From Devosia submarina (lineage in GTDB: Bacteria > Pseudomonadota > Alphaproteobacteria > Rhizobiales > Devosiaceae), in the NCBI RefSeq assembly GCF_003056345.1, contig NZ_PYWB01000002.1, forward strand, positions 62,001 through 126,000: a DNA stretch of 64,000 bases, given 5' to 3'. The notes under the pieces are model-generated. The model saw only the letters and a program-made list of their open reading frames with translations, was not told the origin of the DNA and did not search any database. Each line of letters opens with the position of its first letter. The first letter of the stretch is position 1. The translations under genes were made by a program, and so were the position numbers. Below, one piece after another: positions 26,323 through 34,455 of this stretch.

Positions 26323-26828
26323 TTAGCCTTCACTCCGCTTCCAACTGGCGGCATAGAACAGGATGTCATCCGCGGAGAAAGGATGGCCATCGCTCCATTT
26401 CATGCCTTCGCGCAGATGAAAGGTATAAGTGCGAGCGTCTTCGCTGATCTCCCAGCTCTTGGCGATGCCGGGCACCACATCGGAGCCATCAACGCTCCAG
26501 CGCACCACTGGCTCATAGCCGAACTGGCGAATGTCGGCGATATTGCCGCCGCCCCAGCTATCGATGAACTGGCCGCCATAAACGCTCACTTCCTCGGCCG
26601 GCTGGATCACCAGCGGCTCGAGCGGCAGGCGCTCGGCCACAGCAGGGAGCGTACCGGCATCGACCTGGCTCTTGAGTTGGGGGCCTCCGTATAGCCACTG
26701 GCGCAGGCATTGGCCGGGGCATCCTGCGCACCGGCCGGAAGGGCCAGAGCACCGGGCATGGCGGTTGCGCCGAGCAGCACGGATGTCACCGCCAGCAGCC
26801 TTGAAATGCCGGAAAGATCTTTATGCAT
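26323..26828 (-). pseudogene. Remnant of a family-5 ABC solute-binding protein
   Basis: A GGGAGG ribosome site and an ATG open a good signal peptide (MHKDLSGISRLLAVTSVLLG to GAQDAPANACASGYTEAP). The frame then shifts at a C-run near 26677-26690, and the adjacent frame continues with the typical mature start: QLKSQVDAGTLPAVAERLP, YGGQFIDSWGGG, YEPVVRW, VVPGIAKSWEISEDARTYTF and DGHPFSADDILFYA. It stops after about 170 of the expected 600 or so residues. So it is both frameshifted and truncated. The missing part is not elsewhere in the window. Confidence 0.75.
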
Positions 26829-26856
26829 AAGCTGTACCTCCCACGAAATGAATTTC

Positions 26857-27075
26857 GCATCCTCCGATCTGGAGCGGGATATCGGCGGAGCAAACCAGCT
26901 CGGGATCATCAGCATCTGGCAAAGCTGGTCCACCAAGCGCAGCCATATCCCGGCGTTCAGCCACGAAGTGCCGCGCTACACCATTCGCTCGCCCGGCGAA
27001 CTGCCCGCCCTGCTCGCGGAAATCGAGCGACAAATGGCGCGCTCAAGCCACAATCCCTTGTTTGCACCAGCCTGA
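26857..27075 (+). pseudogene. C-terminal remnant of a HAD-family hydrolase
   Basis: The plus-strand frame reads SSDLERDIGGANQLGIISIW, then a tail of about 45 residues to a stop. This matches the last part of HAD hydrolases (motif IV, normally GDxxxxDIxGAxxxG, followed by the C-terminal helix). The catalytic N-terminal DxD region is absent; instead the sequence abuts the start of the solute-binding remnant on the other strand. The junction near 26829-26860 is the likely deletion or rearrangement point. The intact phosphodiesterase gene follows 11 bp later. Confidence 0.55.
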
Positions 27076-27086
27076 CGGCAGCCGCC

Positions 27087-27878
27087 ATGAGCTTGCAATT
27101 CGTGGTTCTCAGCGATCTGCACATTATGCCCGAAGGGGAGTTGTCGGTTACCCTAGACACGGGCGCGCGGCTGGAACGGGCGGTTTCCGCCATTATCGCG
27201 CGCTATGGCAAGGCCGATTTCTGCGTTCTTGCCGGCGACCTTGTGGATGCAGGACAGCCTGACGCCTACCGCCGATTGCAGCAGATCATCGCACGCATCC
27301 CTATTCCGGTTCATCTGACCCTTGGCAATCACGACGACCGCGAAGCATTCCGCTCCGTCTTCGGCGCTGCCTATTTTACTGAAACCGGCAAGGTGGACAA
27401 GGTTCTGGACGTCCAAGGCTACCGATTGATCCTGCTTGATTCATCCGAGCCCGGACGGGTCGATGGGGTTTTGACGGAGCGGCAAATCGCCTGGCTGCGC
27501 GCCCGGCTGGCAGAAGCGATGGGGCAGCCGGTGATCGTTATCCTGCACCACAACGCCCATGCCCTCCACATCGAGTCCGATGACATCCGCATCCTTGAGC
27601 CCCAGCCGTTTATTGACGCACTCAAGACGCACCCTGACATACGGCAGGTGATCGCTGGCCACGTCCATCTCACCTCGACAGCCATGTGGCAGGGCCTACC
27701 TTTCACAACGCTGGCGGGAAACCATTATTACTGCACGTTCGATCAGCCCGGCGTGCCAATGCGCCGTCTCGCCGGTCCAGGGCAGATGGCCATCGTCATC
27801 GGCAATCCGGAAAGCACAATTGTGCACTTCGACAACTACCTCGATGCGAATCTGGAAATAGAACACACGAGCATCTGA
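27087..27878 (+). CDS. Calcineurin-like phosphodiesterase (CpdA-like)
   Basis: A 263-residue metallophosphoesterase. The metal ligands are seen in order: VLSDLHIMPEG, LAGDLVDAGQ, LGNHDDREAF, LHHNAHAL and AGHVHLTS. The layout is that of class III cyclic nucleotide phosphodiesterases and glycerophosphodiesterases (CpdA/GpdQ), and the substrate cannot be settled from sequence. It directly follows the HAD remnant and may once have been the second gene of that unit. The frame is open further upstream through the remnant, but the family begins at this ATG. Confidence 0.83.
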   Translation: MSLQFVVLSDLHIMPEGELSVTLDTGARLERAVSAIIARYGKADFCVLAGDLVDAGQPDAYRRLQQIIARIPIPVHLTLGNHDDREAFRSVFGAAYFTETGKVDKVLDVQGYRLILLDSSEPGRVDGVLTERQIAWLRARLAEAMGQPVIVILHHNAHALHIESDDIRILEPQPFIDALKTHPDIRQVIAGHVHLTSTAMWQGLPFTTLAGNHYYCTFDQPGVPMRRLAGPGQMAIVIGNPESTIVHFDNYLDANLEIEHTSI

Positions 27879-28051
27879 CCTGCATGTGCCTCGATCAGGT
27901 GCCGACGCACAGTTACATCATGGGCAACAACTATGCCGAAGGCGTTCTGAGCCATGACAATTTCCTGCATCGCAGCTTCAAGGAAGTACCAGCCGAAGGT
28001 CGAGCCTCCTGGTGCTGACTGACGCAGTGCCTTTGCGTTTCCCGACCGTCT

Positions 28052-28375
28052 CTAGGGCGCGTCGTCAGCGCCTACAGCGCCACCTTCGGACTCCAGCCGC
28101 GTGAGTTGACGAACGTCCGTGCGTGAGAATTTCAGGCGCACGCCTGCGCCCATGCCGTCCTCTTCATCGATGATCACAACGCCGAAATAGTCGAGCGCCT
28201 TGCAAACGGCGATCCGGTCACTTTCTTCAGACAGTCGAGCGCTTCCGCTCGCTTCGAGAAGCTGCAGTTCGGGTAGGGACAGGCCTGCCGAAAAGGCGAA
28301 GTCAGCTTGAGATACGCCAGCGAGGGCCCGCGCAGCTGCGATCATTCGTCCGGTGATTTTGCCATTCGTCATCAT
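28052..28375 (-). CDS. Small XRE-family transcriptional regulator
   Basis: A protein of about 107 residues with an XRE helix-turn-helix at about 8-60 (MIAAARALAGVSQADFAFSA, GLSLPELQLLEASG) and a short acidic C-terminal tail (VVIIDEEDGMGAGVRLKFS). This tail form is common among small rhizobial regulators. GGAGG lies 3 bp before this ATG and 6 bp before the next ATG at 28372, so the latter may be the true start. No operator is evident. The 173 bp between it and the phosphodiesterase hold nothing I can name. Confidence 0.75.
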   Translation of the reverse strand: MMTNGKITGRMIAAARALAGVSQADFAFSAGLSLPELQLLEASGSARLSEESDRIAVCKALDYFGVVIIDEEDGMGAGVRLKFSRTDVRQLTRLESEGGAVGADDAP

Positions 28376-28595
28376 CAACCTCCGTTCTTCGCGATATTCC
28401 AGGCGTCCAGAATAACATATCTAGATAAAGGGAACAAATTCGCGACAACAATGCCATTTTCTTGCGGCGTAAATTCATAGCTCTGCCACGGTATGCTTCC
28501 GGTCACTTTGTTGCACGGCCGTTGCTTATTCCGTTTCTGTAACAACATCGGTGACGAACCCCAGAATTACTACTTAATGAACAAGGAGGCATTTC

Positions 28596-28886
28596 ATGGG
28601 CACGAGGAACTTCAACAAACCGATCGTTCTCCAGTTGAAGCAGGGTCATGCGGCAAGCTTACGGGCGCGGAACGCCGCAGATGCACTCGAATATCTGAAG
28701 CGCTTTTGGTCTGGCGCGCGCACAAGGGAGTATCGGCGAGCTTATGCGATTTGCCAGAGCGCCTTGGATAATCTGGTTTCGGCGGAGTCGGCGCGCGCCT
28801 ATGTCGTTGCCGCGGCCGAACGGGCCGGGATCTTGCATCGCCAGCGGGACCATTCGGGGGCCTCCCCTTATCAGTTGCAGCGTTAG
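28596..28886 (+). CDS. DUF982 family protein
   Basis: A 96-residue protein with the DUF982 pattern: an aromatic/hydrophobic start, AADALEYLKRFWSGART, REYRRAYAICQSALDNLVSA and ARAYVVAAAERAGIL. These small proteins are typical of Rhizobiales and have no known function. A strong AAGGAGG lies 6 bp before the ATG. The 220 bp upstream to the divergent regulator is AT-rich and probably carries both promoters. Confidence 0.8.
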   Translation: MGTRNFNKPIVLQLKQGHAASLRARNAADALEYLKRFWSGARTREYRRAYAICQSALDNLVSAESARAYVVAAAERAGILHRQRDHSGASPYQLQR

Positions 28887-28989
28887 GCGTTGGCTCTCTT
28901 CAGCAGCTTCATCCTGACCACACCAGGGAGTTTTACAAAAGTCAGCACGCCGAGCGGGAGTGCTGGCGCCGTTCAAGAAGGATATTCTC

Positions 28990-29394
28990 ATGCAGATCAA
29001 TCATCCGGTGCAGGCTTCGGCTGAAGCGCCGCTTGCTCCGCAACCTATCGCCGCTAAATCTCAGAACGCCCTTGGCACGATGAAGCGTTGGGCAGGCCGC
29101 GTCCTCGCTCGTGTACAAAAAGGTCGCACCGAAGCTGCACTGATGCGGCTAAGCGACGCCGCCCTCAAGGACATCGGGATTACCCGCGGGGAGATTTCCC
29201 ATGCTGCCAGCGTAGTCGCCGGCTTGGCACCACTACCGGTTTCCGCATCACGCCCGGGACCGGATGTGGCGCTTCCGAGGAGTGGCGGCGAAGTTCACTT
29301 CCTATCCCGGCCACAACAACCAAGCGTGACTAGCGTGAATGACAATGGGATGCTGCAGTCTCAAAGCAGACGGGACGCTCGCCGCCGTTCCTAA
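28990..29394 (+). CDS. DUF1127 family protein
   Basis: A 134-residue protein with one DUF1127 motif at about 40-75 (MRLSDAALKDIGITRGEI) and long unstructured flanks. DUF1127 proteins are small arginine-rich proteins of alphaproteobacteria, some of which bind RNA in phosphate and carbon metabolism; this one is longer than usual. AAGGA lies 8 bp before the ATG. The following 154 bp to the kinase gene show nothing distinct. Confidence 0.78.
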   Translation: MQINHPVQASAEAPLAPQPIAAKSQNALGTMKRWAGRVLARVQKGRTEAALMRLSDAALKDIGITRGEISHAASVVAGLAPLPVSASRPGPDVALPRSGGEVHFLSRPQQPSVTSVNDNGMLQSQSRRDARRRS

Positions 29395-29548
29395 CCCAAT
29401 GGGCCGCAGCAGGGCTGTGCAACCCGCGAATTTGCAAACAGCGACCGCCCCCCAATGCAGCGAACTCGGGAATGGCCTCGTACTGGACGCCAGTATAGAA
29501 AAGGGCTGAGCTAAATCGGACTCCCCCGGGTCAAAGAGGTGCAATTTG

Positions 29549-30508
29549 ATGTCTGCCGGTCCCACCATCCTAGCAGTCGGGGAATTGCTCGTTGAGTTCG
29601 TCTCGCATCAAAAAGGATGCGGGCTCGAAAAGATCTCACCCTATACCGGACCCTATCCCAGCGGCGCTCCCGCCATTTTCCTGGATCAAGCGGCGCTTTG
29701 GGGTGCCCGAACAATGATGTTCGGTGCCGTGGGCGATGACGGCTTCGGCCGCAGCCTCGTCGGGCGCCTTGAGCGGGATGATGTGGGCATTGCGGGCATC
29801 AGCGTGCACCCGCACCTCACCACGGGAACAGCGTTCGTTTCCTATTATGAAAACGGCTCGCGCGACTTCATCTTTCACCTCGAGAACACGGCGGCCGATC
29901 ATTTCGTGTTTTCGCCAGACCTTCTGCCGGAGGGCGATTTAATCCTGCATGTGTCGGGATCTTCGCTGGGGTCGAAACGATTGCGCCCCCAGATCATGGC
30001 TGCGGTAGAGGCGGTTGCCTCCCGGGGCGGACGCATCTGCTGTGACCCCAATGCCCGGCCAGAAATCATGCGAGACGAGGAAGGGCGCGCAGCACTCGAT
30101 ACGATTATTGCGCAGAGCTTCTGTTTGATGCCGAGTATTGGTGACCTCGACTTTCTTTATCCTGGCTTGGGTGAGAGCGCCGCCATCAATCGCCTGCTGG
30201 AACGATCGGCAGAATTGGTGGTCGTGAAACGCGGCGCAGAAGGCGCCAGCGTCATCAGCAGGGGCCAAAGGCACGACATCGCACCACACGGCGTCAATGA
30301 AATCGACCCGACCGGCGCCGGCGATGGCTTTTGCGGTGCATTCGTCGCGCTTCTTGCCCAAGCTTGCCCTGCTGAGGAGGCAGCAATTTTGGCGAACGCG
30401 GCAGGCGCTTTATCTGTTACGCGGCGGGGACCCATGGAGGGCAATGCGTCGCCTGCGGAGGTGCAGGATTTCCTGGCGGCACAGGCTGGAGCCGGAGCTC
30501 TCTCATGA
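29549..30508 (+). CDS. PfkB-family sugar kinase, probably tagatose kinase
   Basis: A 319-residue ribokinase-fold kinase. PfkB signatures: GAVGDDGFGRSLVGRL near residue 60 and the C-terminal DPTGAGDGFCGAFVALL with the catalytic Asp. The sugar class is inferred from context: the next gene is a GatZ-family protein and the facing unit encodes a polyol or sugar ABC importer and an SDR dehydrogenase. In Agrobacterium a comparable set converts galactitol and altritol to D-tagatose, then to tagatose 6-phosphate by such a kinase. GAGG lies about 7 bp before the ATG; its stop overlaps the next start by 4 bp. Confidence 0.82.
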   Translation: MSAGPTILAVGELLVEFVSHQKGCGLEKISPYTGPYPSGAPAIFLDQAALWGARTMMFGAVGDDGFGRSLVGRLERDDVGIAGISVHPHLTTGTAFVSYYENGSRDFIFHLENTAADHFVFSPDLLPEGDLILHVSGSSLGSKRLRPQIMAAVEAVASRGGRICCDPNARPEIMRDEEGRAALDTIIAQSFCLMPSIGDLDFLYPGLGESAAINRLLERSAELVVVKRGAEGASVISRGQRHDIAPHGVNEIDPTGAGDGFCGAFVALLAQACPAEEAAILANAAGALSVTRRGPMEGNASPAEVQDFLAAQAGAGALS

Positions 30509-31770
30509 AGGTCATACGAGACCTTATCGCACAGAACCGCTCCGGCGTTCCTGTCGGGATGCCGAGCTTTTGTACGGCCAATGAACAAGTACTTGAAGCA
30601 GTTCTCCAGTATGGCGCGACGTCGACAGCCCCCATTCTGGTTGAAGCCACCTGCAACCAGGTCAATCAGGAGGGTGGATATACCGGCCTAACCCCGCAGC
30701 GATACATGGATTGGATAAGAAGCCTCGCCGCGGACCGCGGGCTGCCCCTGTCCCGGCTGATCCTGGGCGGCGACCACCTGGGACCCAATCCATGGCGTCA
30801 CCTAAGTGCGGAAACTGCCATGGTTGAAGCGCGCGAGCTTGTTCGGCAGTTCGCGGCGGCTGGCTACACCAAGATACACCTTGATGCCAGCATGGCATTG
30901 GGCGGCGAAGCTCATCCCAGCTTCGAAACCGTCGCTGCCCGAGCCGCAGACTTATGCGAAGTGGCTGAGCGGCATGCACCTGAGCCAGACGCCCTGGTCT
31001 ATGTCGTAGGCACCGAAGTCCCCATCCCTGGCGGAGAAACGGAAGAGTTGAACACGCTCGACGTTACGTCCGTGGACCGCCTGCAAAAAACGCTCTCGAC
31101 TCACAAGGAGGCGTTCGAGCAGCGCGGCTTGAGCGACGCCTGGGATCGCGTCGTGTCCGTGGTCACCCAGCCCGGCGTGGATTTTGGCCACACCACGCTT
31201 TACCCATTTGACGCGCAGCGTGTAAAGCCGCTCAAGGACGCCATCCTGCACCAGGAGGGGCTGACCTTCGAGGCTCACTCGACCGACTACCAGACGAGTG
31301 ATGCGCTGAGGCAACTCGTTTCCAACCACTTCTTTTTTCTTAAAGTCGGTCCCGAGCTCACCTTTCGGTTCCGCGAGGCCATCATGGCATTGGCGGAAGT
31401 AGAACGGCGCATGGGCGTAGCCTCGCCATCTGGTGTAATCGAGGCCCTTCAATCCTCTATGAATTCCTATCCGCAGTATTGGCGCGACTATTACCGCACC
31501 GAAGGCAAGGAGCTCGAACTGCTGCAATTGTTCAGCTACAGCGATCGCATTCGTTATTACTGGAACTTTGCCGAAGTCCAGTCAGCCCTTGGCAGGCTGG
31601 TCAGCAATATCGAAGGCATCAAAGTGCCCGATGGCTTGCTGCTGCAACATTTCGGCGCGGCCGAATTTGGCGCTATGTCCCGCGATCCCAGAGCTTTGAT
31701 CGAAGCACGGATCGGCTTGACCGTGCAACGTTACATGGCCGCATGCGGCCTCGTTGAGACGGAACACTAG
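30505..31770 (+). CDS. GatZ/KbaZ-family protein, probable D-tagatose 6-phosphate 4-epimerase
   Basis: A 421-residue TIM-barrel protein of the GatZ/KbaZ family (PF08013). Seen: GVPVGMPSFCTANEQVLEAV, LILGGDHLGPNPWR, KIHLDASMALGGE, VVGTEVPIPGGE, FEAHSTDYQT and LKVGPELTFRFREA. In enterobacteria GatZ is the non-catalytic partner of the GatY aldolase. Here no GatY is nearby. In Agrobacterium a lone homologue was shown to be the 4-epimerase converting tagatose 6-phosphate to fructose 6-phosphate, and that is the better call. It is translationally coupled to the kinase gene and converges with the SDR gene after 22 bp. Confidence 0.85.
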   Translation: MKVIRDLIAQNRSGVPVGMPSFCTANEQVLEAVLQYGATSTAPILVEATCNQVNQEGGYTGLTPQRYMDWIRSLAADRGLPLSRLILGGDHLGPNPWRHLSAETAMVEARELVRQFAAAGYTKIHLDASMALGGEAHPSFETVAARAADLCEVAERHAPEPDALVYVVGTEVPIPGGETEELNTLDVTSVDRLQKTLSTHKEAFEQRGLSDAWDRVVSVVTQPGVDFGHTTLYPFDAQRVKPLKDAILHQEGLTFEAHSTDYQTSDALRQLVSNHFFFLKVGPELTFRFREAIMALAEVERRMGVASPSGVIEALQSSMNSYPQYWRDYYRTEGKELELLQLFSYSDRIRYYWNFAEVQSALGRLVSNIEGIKVPDGLLLQHFGAAEFGAMSRDPRALIEARIGLTVQRYMAACGLVETEH

Positions 31771-31792
31771 CTTCGCTGGATACGGAGGCGCC

Positions 31793-32563
31793 CTAGCGGA
31801 CGCCCAACCCTGCCGTCAGGCCACCGTCGATCCGATGATCGGAGCCGGTGATGAACCCTGCACGATCCGAAGCGAGGAACGCAATAAGCTCCGCCACTTC
31901 TTCGGGCTCGCCAATCCGCCCAAGGGGGTGTGCAGCGCCGAACCGCTTGAACACGGCCTCGATATCGGCATCCGGACCATCTGCGGCCCGCGCCGCGCGT
32001 TCCAGGATTGGGGTGCGCACAGAACCGGGGCTCACGGACAAGACGCGGATGCGATCGGGGGCAAAGTCCAGCGCCATGGCGCGCGTGAGGGCATGGATTG
32101 CCCCCTTTGAGGCCGCATAGGCAGCAACATTGGTTTGGCTGGCGTGCCCCTGAACACTGGCCACGTTGACGATTACTCCGCTGCCGCGAGAGCGCATGAT
32201 GGGTACGCCGAAATGTGCCGTAAGATAGATGGAGCCCACATTAACCTGCAGGCAGCGGTTGAAATCCTCCGGTGAGGTGCTGACCGCATCGCCATAGGGG
32301 TGAACGGCAGCAGAATTGACGATGATGTCGAGGCCCCCCAACTCCCCTGCCATCTCGGCCATGGCAGCCTCTAGCTGCAGCGGGTCGGCAACATCCACAT
32401 GCTTGACGCAGACCGAACTCTCGCCCGCCAAACGCGCATTGCCCGTCTCGTCTATGCCAAAGGCCGTAACACGCGCCCCTGCCGCAGCGAGCCGCAACGC
32501 AACGCTGCGCGCAATGCCCGTGGTGCCAGTCACCAGGGCGATCTTGCCGTCGAACTCAGCCAC
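31793..32563 (-). CDS. Short-chain dehydrogenase/reductase, probable polyol dehydrogenase
   Basis: A 256-residue classical SDR. The cofactor loop is TGTTGIARSVA, where the usual third Gly (GIG) is Ala. The NSAA motif, catalytic Ser in NVASVQGH, and Tyr/Lys in YAASKGA are all present, and the VSPGSVRTP and DGGLTAG ends are typical. In this locus it would oxidise an imported polyol (galactitol or altritol) to tagatose, by inference. It is the last gene of the ABC unit; its start codon shares one base with the stop of the ATPase gene. Confidence 0.85.
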   Translation of the reverse strand: MAEFDGKIALVTGTTGIARSVALRLAAAGARVTAFGIDETGNARLAGESSVCVKHVDVADPLQLEAAMAEMAGELGGLDIIVNSAAVHPYGDAVSTSPEDFNRCLQVNVGSIYLTAHFGVPIMRSRGSGVIVNVASVQGHASQTNVAAYAASKGAIHALTRAMALDFAPDRIRVLSVSPGSVRTPILERAARAADGPDADIEAVFKRFGAAHPLGRIGEPEEVAELIAFLASDRAGFITGSDHRIDGGLTAGLGVR

Positions 32564-33318
32564 TAGCCGCCCACCATCAGTTTCACTACCTCATCATGCG
32601 TCGTCTCCGAAATCTTGCGCTCTCCGGCCTGCACCCCGCGGCGCAGTACGATGATGCGGTCCGACACCGCGAAAATGTCTTGCAGGTTGTGGGAGATGAA
32701 GATCACGCCCCTGCCTTGCGCCTTGAGCTGATGGATCAGGGAAATCACCTTTCGCTGTTCGGGCACACCCAAGGCAGCAGTGGGCTCATCCATGATCAGG
32801 ATTTGGGCGTTCCAATACACGGCACGGCCAATTGCCACCGCCTGCCTTTGCCCACCCGAAAAATTGCTGACGGGGGCGTTCATCCGGCTCACATGGAAGT
32901 CGAGCAAGGCCATGGTCTGTCGTGCAGCATCTGCCATTTTCTTGCGGTCCAGCACCGGGAGGAATCCGAACGCCCTGGTCATGGGTTCGCGCCCCAGGAA
33001 AATATTGGCACCGATCGAGAGATTATCCGCCAGCGCCAGGTCCTGGTAGATCGTCTCGATCCCCTTCTCGCGCGCTTCCTGGGGCGTGGAGAAGTGCACG
33101 GGTTCGCCGCGGAGCCGGATTTCCCCGGCCGAAGGCCGATATACGCCCGAGATCGCCTTGATCAAGGTTGTCTTGCCAGCGCCGTTATCGCCCGCCAGCG
33201 CGACGACCTCGCCGGGCTGCACCACCATGGAGAAATCGCTCAGGGCCTGCACCGCCCCAAAGTTCTTGGAAAGGTTGCGAACCTCGAGAAGGGGCTCGCG
33301 CGATAACGGCTCACTCAT
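32563..33318 (-). CDS. Sugar ABC transporter ATP-binding protein (FrcA-like)
   Basis: A 251-residue ATPase with a single nucleotide-binding domain. Walker A GDNGAGKTT (43-51), signature FSGGQRQAVAIGRA (153-166) and Walker B ILIMDEPTAALG (Asp177, Glu178) are intact. Ribose-type systems usually have a double-length ATPase of about 500 residues; the half-length form is that of the fructose FrcA system, so it would act as a homodimer. It overlaps the permease gene by 8 bp. Confidence 0.9.
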   Translation of the reverse strand: MSEPLSREPLLEVRNLSKNFGAVQALSDFSMVVQPGEVVALAGDNGAGKTTLIKAISGVYRPSAGEIRLRGEPVHFSTPQEAREKGIETIYQDLALADNLSIGANIFLGREPMTRAFGFLPVLDRKKMADAARQTMALLDFHVSRMNAPVSNFSGGQRQAVAIGRAVYWNAQILIMDEPTAALGVPEQRKVISLIHQLKAQGRGVIFISHNLQDIFAVSDRIIVLRRGVQAGERKISETTHDEVVKLMVGG

Positions 33319-34378
33319 CGACGCGCCCTCCGCTAAAGCGGCGCTGCGCCTGGTCGATCAACACCGAGATGATGATGACCACACCCACGCTGATGAACTG
33401 CCAGAACGGCTCGACGTTGACGAAGACCAGGCCGTACTGGATGACCGCGATCACGAACGCGCCGGCAACCGTACCCAGGATCGTGCCCGACCCACCGAAA
33501 AGGCTGGCGCCCCCGATCACCACCGCAGCCACGGAATCGAGCAGGAGCGGCTCCCCCGCCTGCGCGGCGCCGGCATTGAAGCGAGCCGAATAGAGCACCC
33601 CTGCCAAGCCGGCACAAAGACCGGACAGCACATAAAGACGGGTGAGGTGACCCTTGATGTTGATGCCTGCCCGGCGCGCTGCCTGAGGATTGGCGCCGAT
33701 GGCGTAGTTGTGCTGGCCAAACCGTGTCTGGCTCAGAAGGTAGTGCATCAGCAGCACAAACACTGCAGTGATGATCACGATATGGGGCACGTTGAAGATG
33801 CGACCGTTCCCCAGGGCCGAGAAGAACGGATTGTTGCTGACGGGCACGACCGTGCCACCCGCCAGAAGGAAGGCCACGCCGCGCGCTACGCCAAACATGC
33901 CCAACGTTCCGATGAAAGGTGGCACGCGCAGCCGGGATATCAGCAGCCCGTTGACCAGTCCGGGAATGCCCGCCACCAGCACAGCCACCAAAGCTCCCAG
34001 CAACACAGCCATCGGCAGCGGCATCAACGCTCCGGCAGCATTGATCACATGCGCCGCCACCACTGCGGCCAGCCCCATGATGAAGCCAACGGACAGATCG
34101 ATGCCGCCGGAGATGATCACGAAGGTCTGCCCGGTTGCCAGAAGCAGCGGCGCTACCGCGAAAATGGCGATCGACTGCAGGTTGAAGGGGTTGAGAATAA
34201 AGGTGCCATTGAAGGCTATGCGCGCCCAGGCTTCAAACCCAATCACGAGGGCAGCCAGGAACAGCCACGCCCGGAGGCTCGCAATACGTTGCACCCAGCT
34301 TTGAGCCATGTCGGCGTGGTCTGCCTGAGGCGCCACGTGTTCCTGGGCAGGCTGTGGTGGTATTTCAGTCGTTGTCAT
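33311..34378 (-). CDS. Sugar ABC transporter permease (ribose/CUT2 type)
   Basis: A 355-residue inner-membrane permease with about ten hydrophobic segments. The family signature is GGIDLSVGFIMGLAAVVAAH, and the coupling region includes YAIGANPQAARRAGINIKG with LSGLCAGLAGVL. It dimerises to form the channel for the solute delivered by the binding protein upstream. A cytosolic N-tail of about 35 residues is Pro/Gln-rich. It is separated from the binding protein gene by a 77-bp gap with a strong hairpin. Confidence 0.9.
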   Translation of the reverse strand: MTTTEIPPQPAQEHVAPQADHADMAQSWVQRIASLRAWLFLAALVIGFEAWARIAFNGTFILNPFNLQSIAIFAVAPLLLATGQTFVIISGGIDLSVGFIMGLAAVVAAHVINAAGALMPLPMAVLLGALVAVLVAGIPGLVNGLLISRLRVPPFIGTLGMFGVARGVAFLLAGGTVVPVSNNPFFSALGNGRIFNVPHIVIITAVFVLLMHYLLSQTRFGQHNYAIGANPQAARRAGINIKGHLTRLYVLSGLCAGLAGVLYSARFNAGAAQAGEPLLLDSVAAVVIGGASLFGGSGTILGTVAGAFVIAVIQYGLVFVNVEPFWQFISVGVVIIISVLIDQAQRRFSGGRVDE

Positions 34379-34413
34379 GTCTCAACCTGATCAAACGCCC
34401 GGGCTCATGTCCA

Positions 34414-34444
34414 AGCCGTCTTCGGAGAGCTCCCGAAGACGGCT
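34414..34444 (-). promoter_or_regulatory. Long intercistronic stem-loop between binding protein and permease genes
   Basis: Twelve perfect base pairs, AGCCGTCTTCGG with CCGAAGACGGCT, enclose a 7-nt loop in the mRNA just after the binding-protein stop. No U-run follows, so it is not a classic terminator. In many importer operons such a structure protects the upstream message and lowers permease output; that role is inferred here. Confidence 0.7.
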
Positions 34445-34455
34445 GCGCGTTCTGA

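Noticed and set aside
27879..28051. Plus-strand open reading after the phosphodiesterase (segment around MGNNYAEGVLSHDNF)
   Set aside because: It looked like a possible gene tail, but it is in a different frame from any start with a ribosome site and I could not match it to a family.
30505..31770. Non-catalytic subunit of tagatose-bisphosphate aldolase
   Set aside because: No GatY/KbaY partner is in the locus, and a lone homologue in the same pathway context is known to be an epimerase.
33086..34390. Plus-strand open frame of 434 codons
   Set aside because: Antisense to the sugar permease and part of the ATPase; its Gln/His/Asp-rich translation is typical of a mirror frame of a membrane protein.
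34414..34444. Intrinsic terminator in the sugar importer unit
   Set aside because: The stem is strong but no U-run follows, and the downstream permease gene belongs to the same unit, so it is listed as an intercistronic stem-loop.
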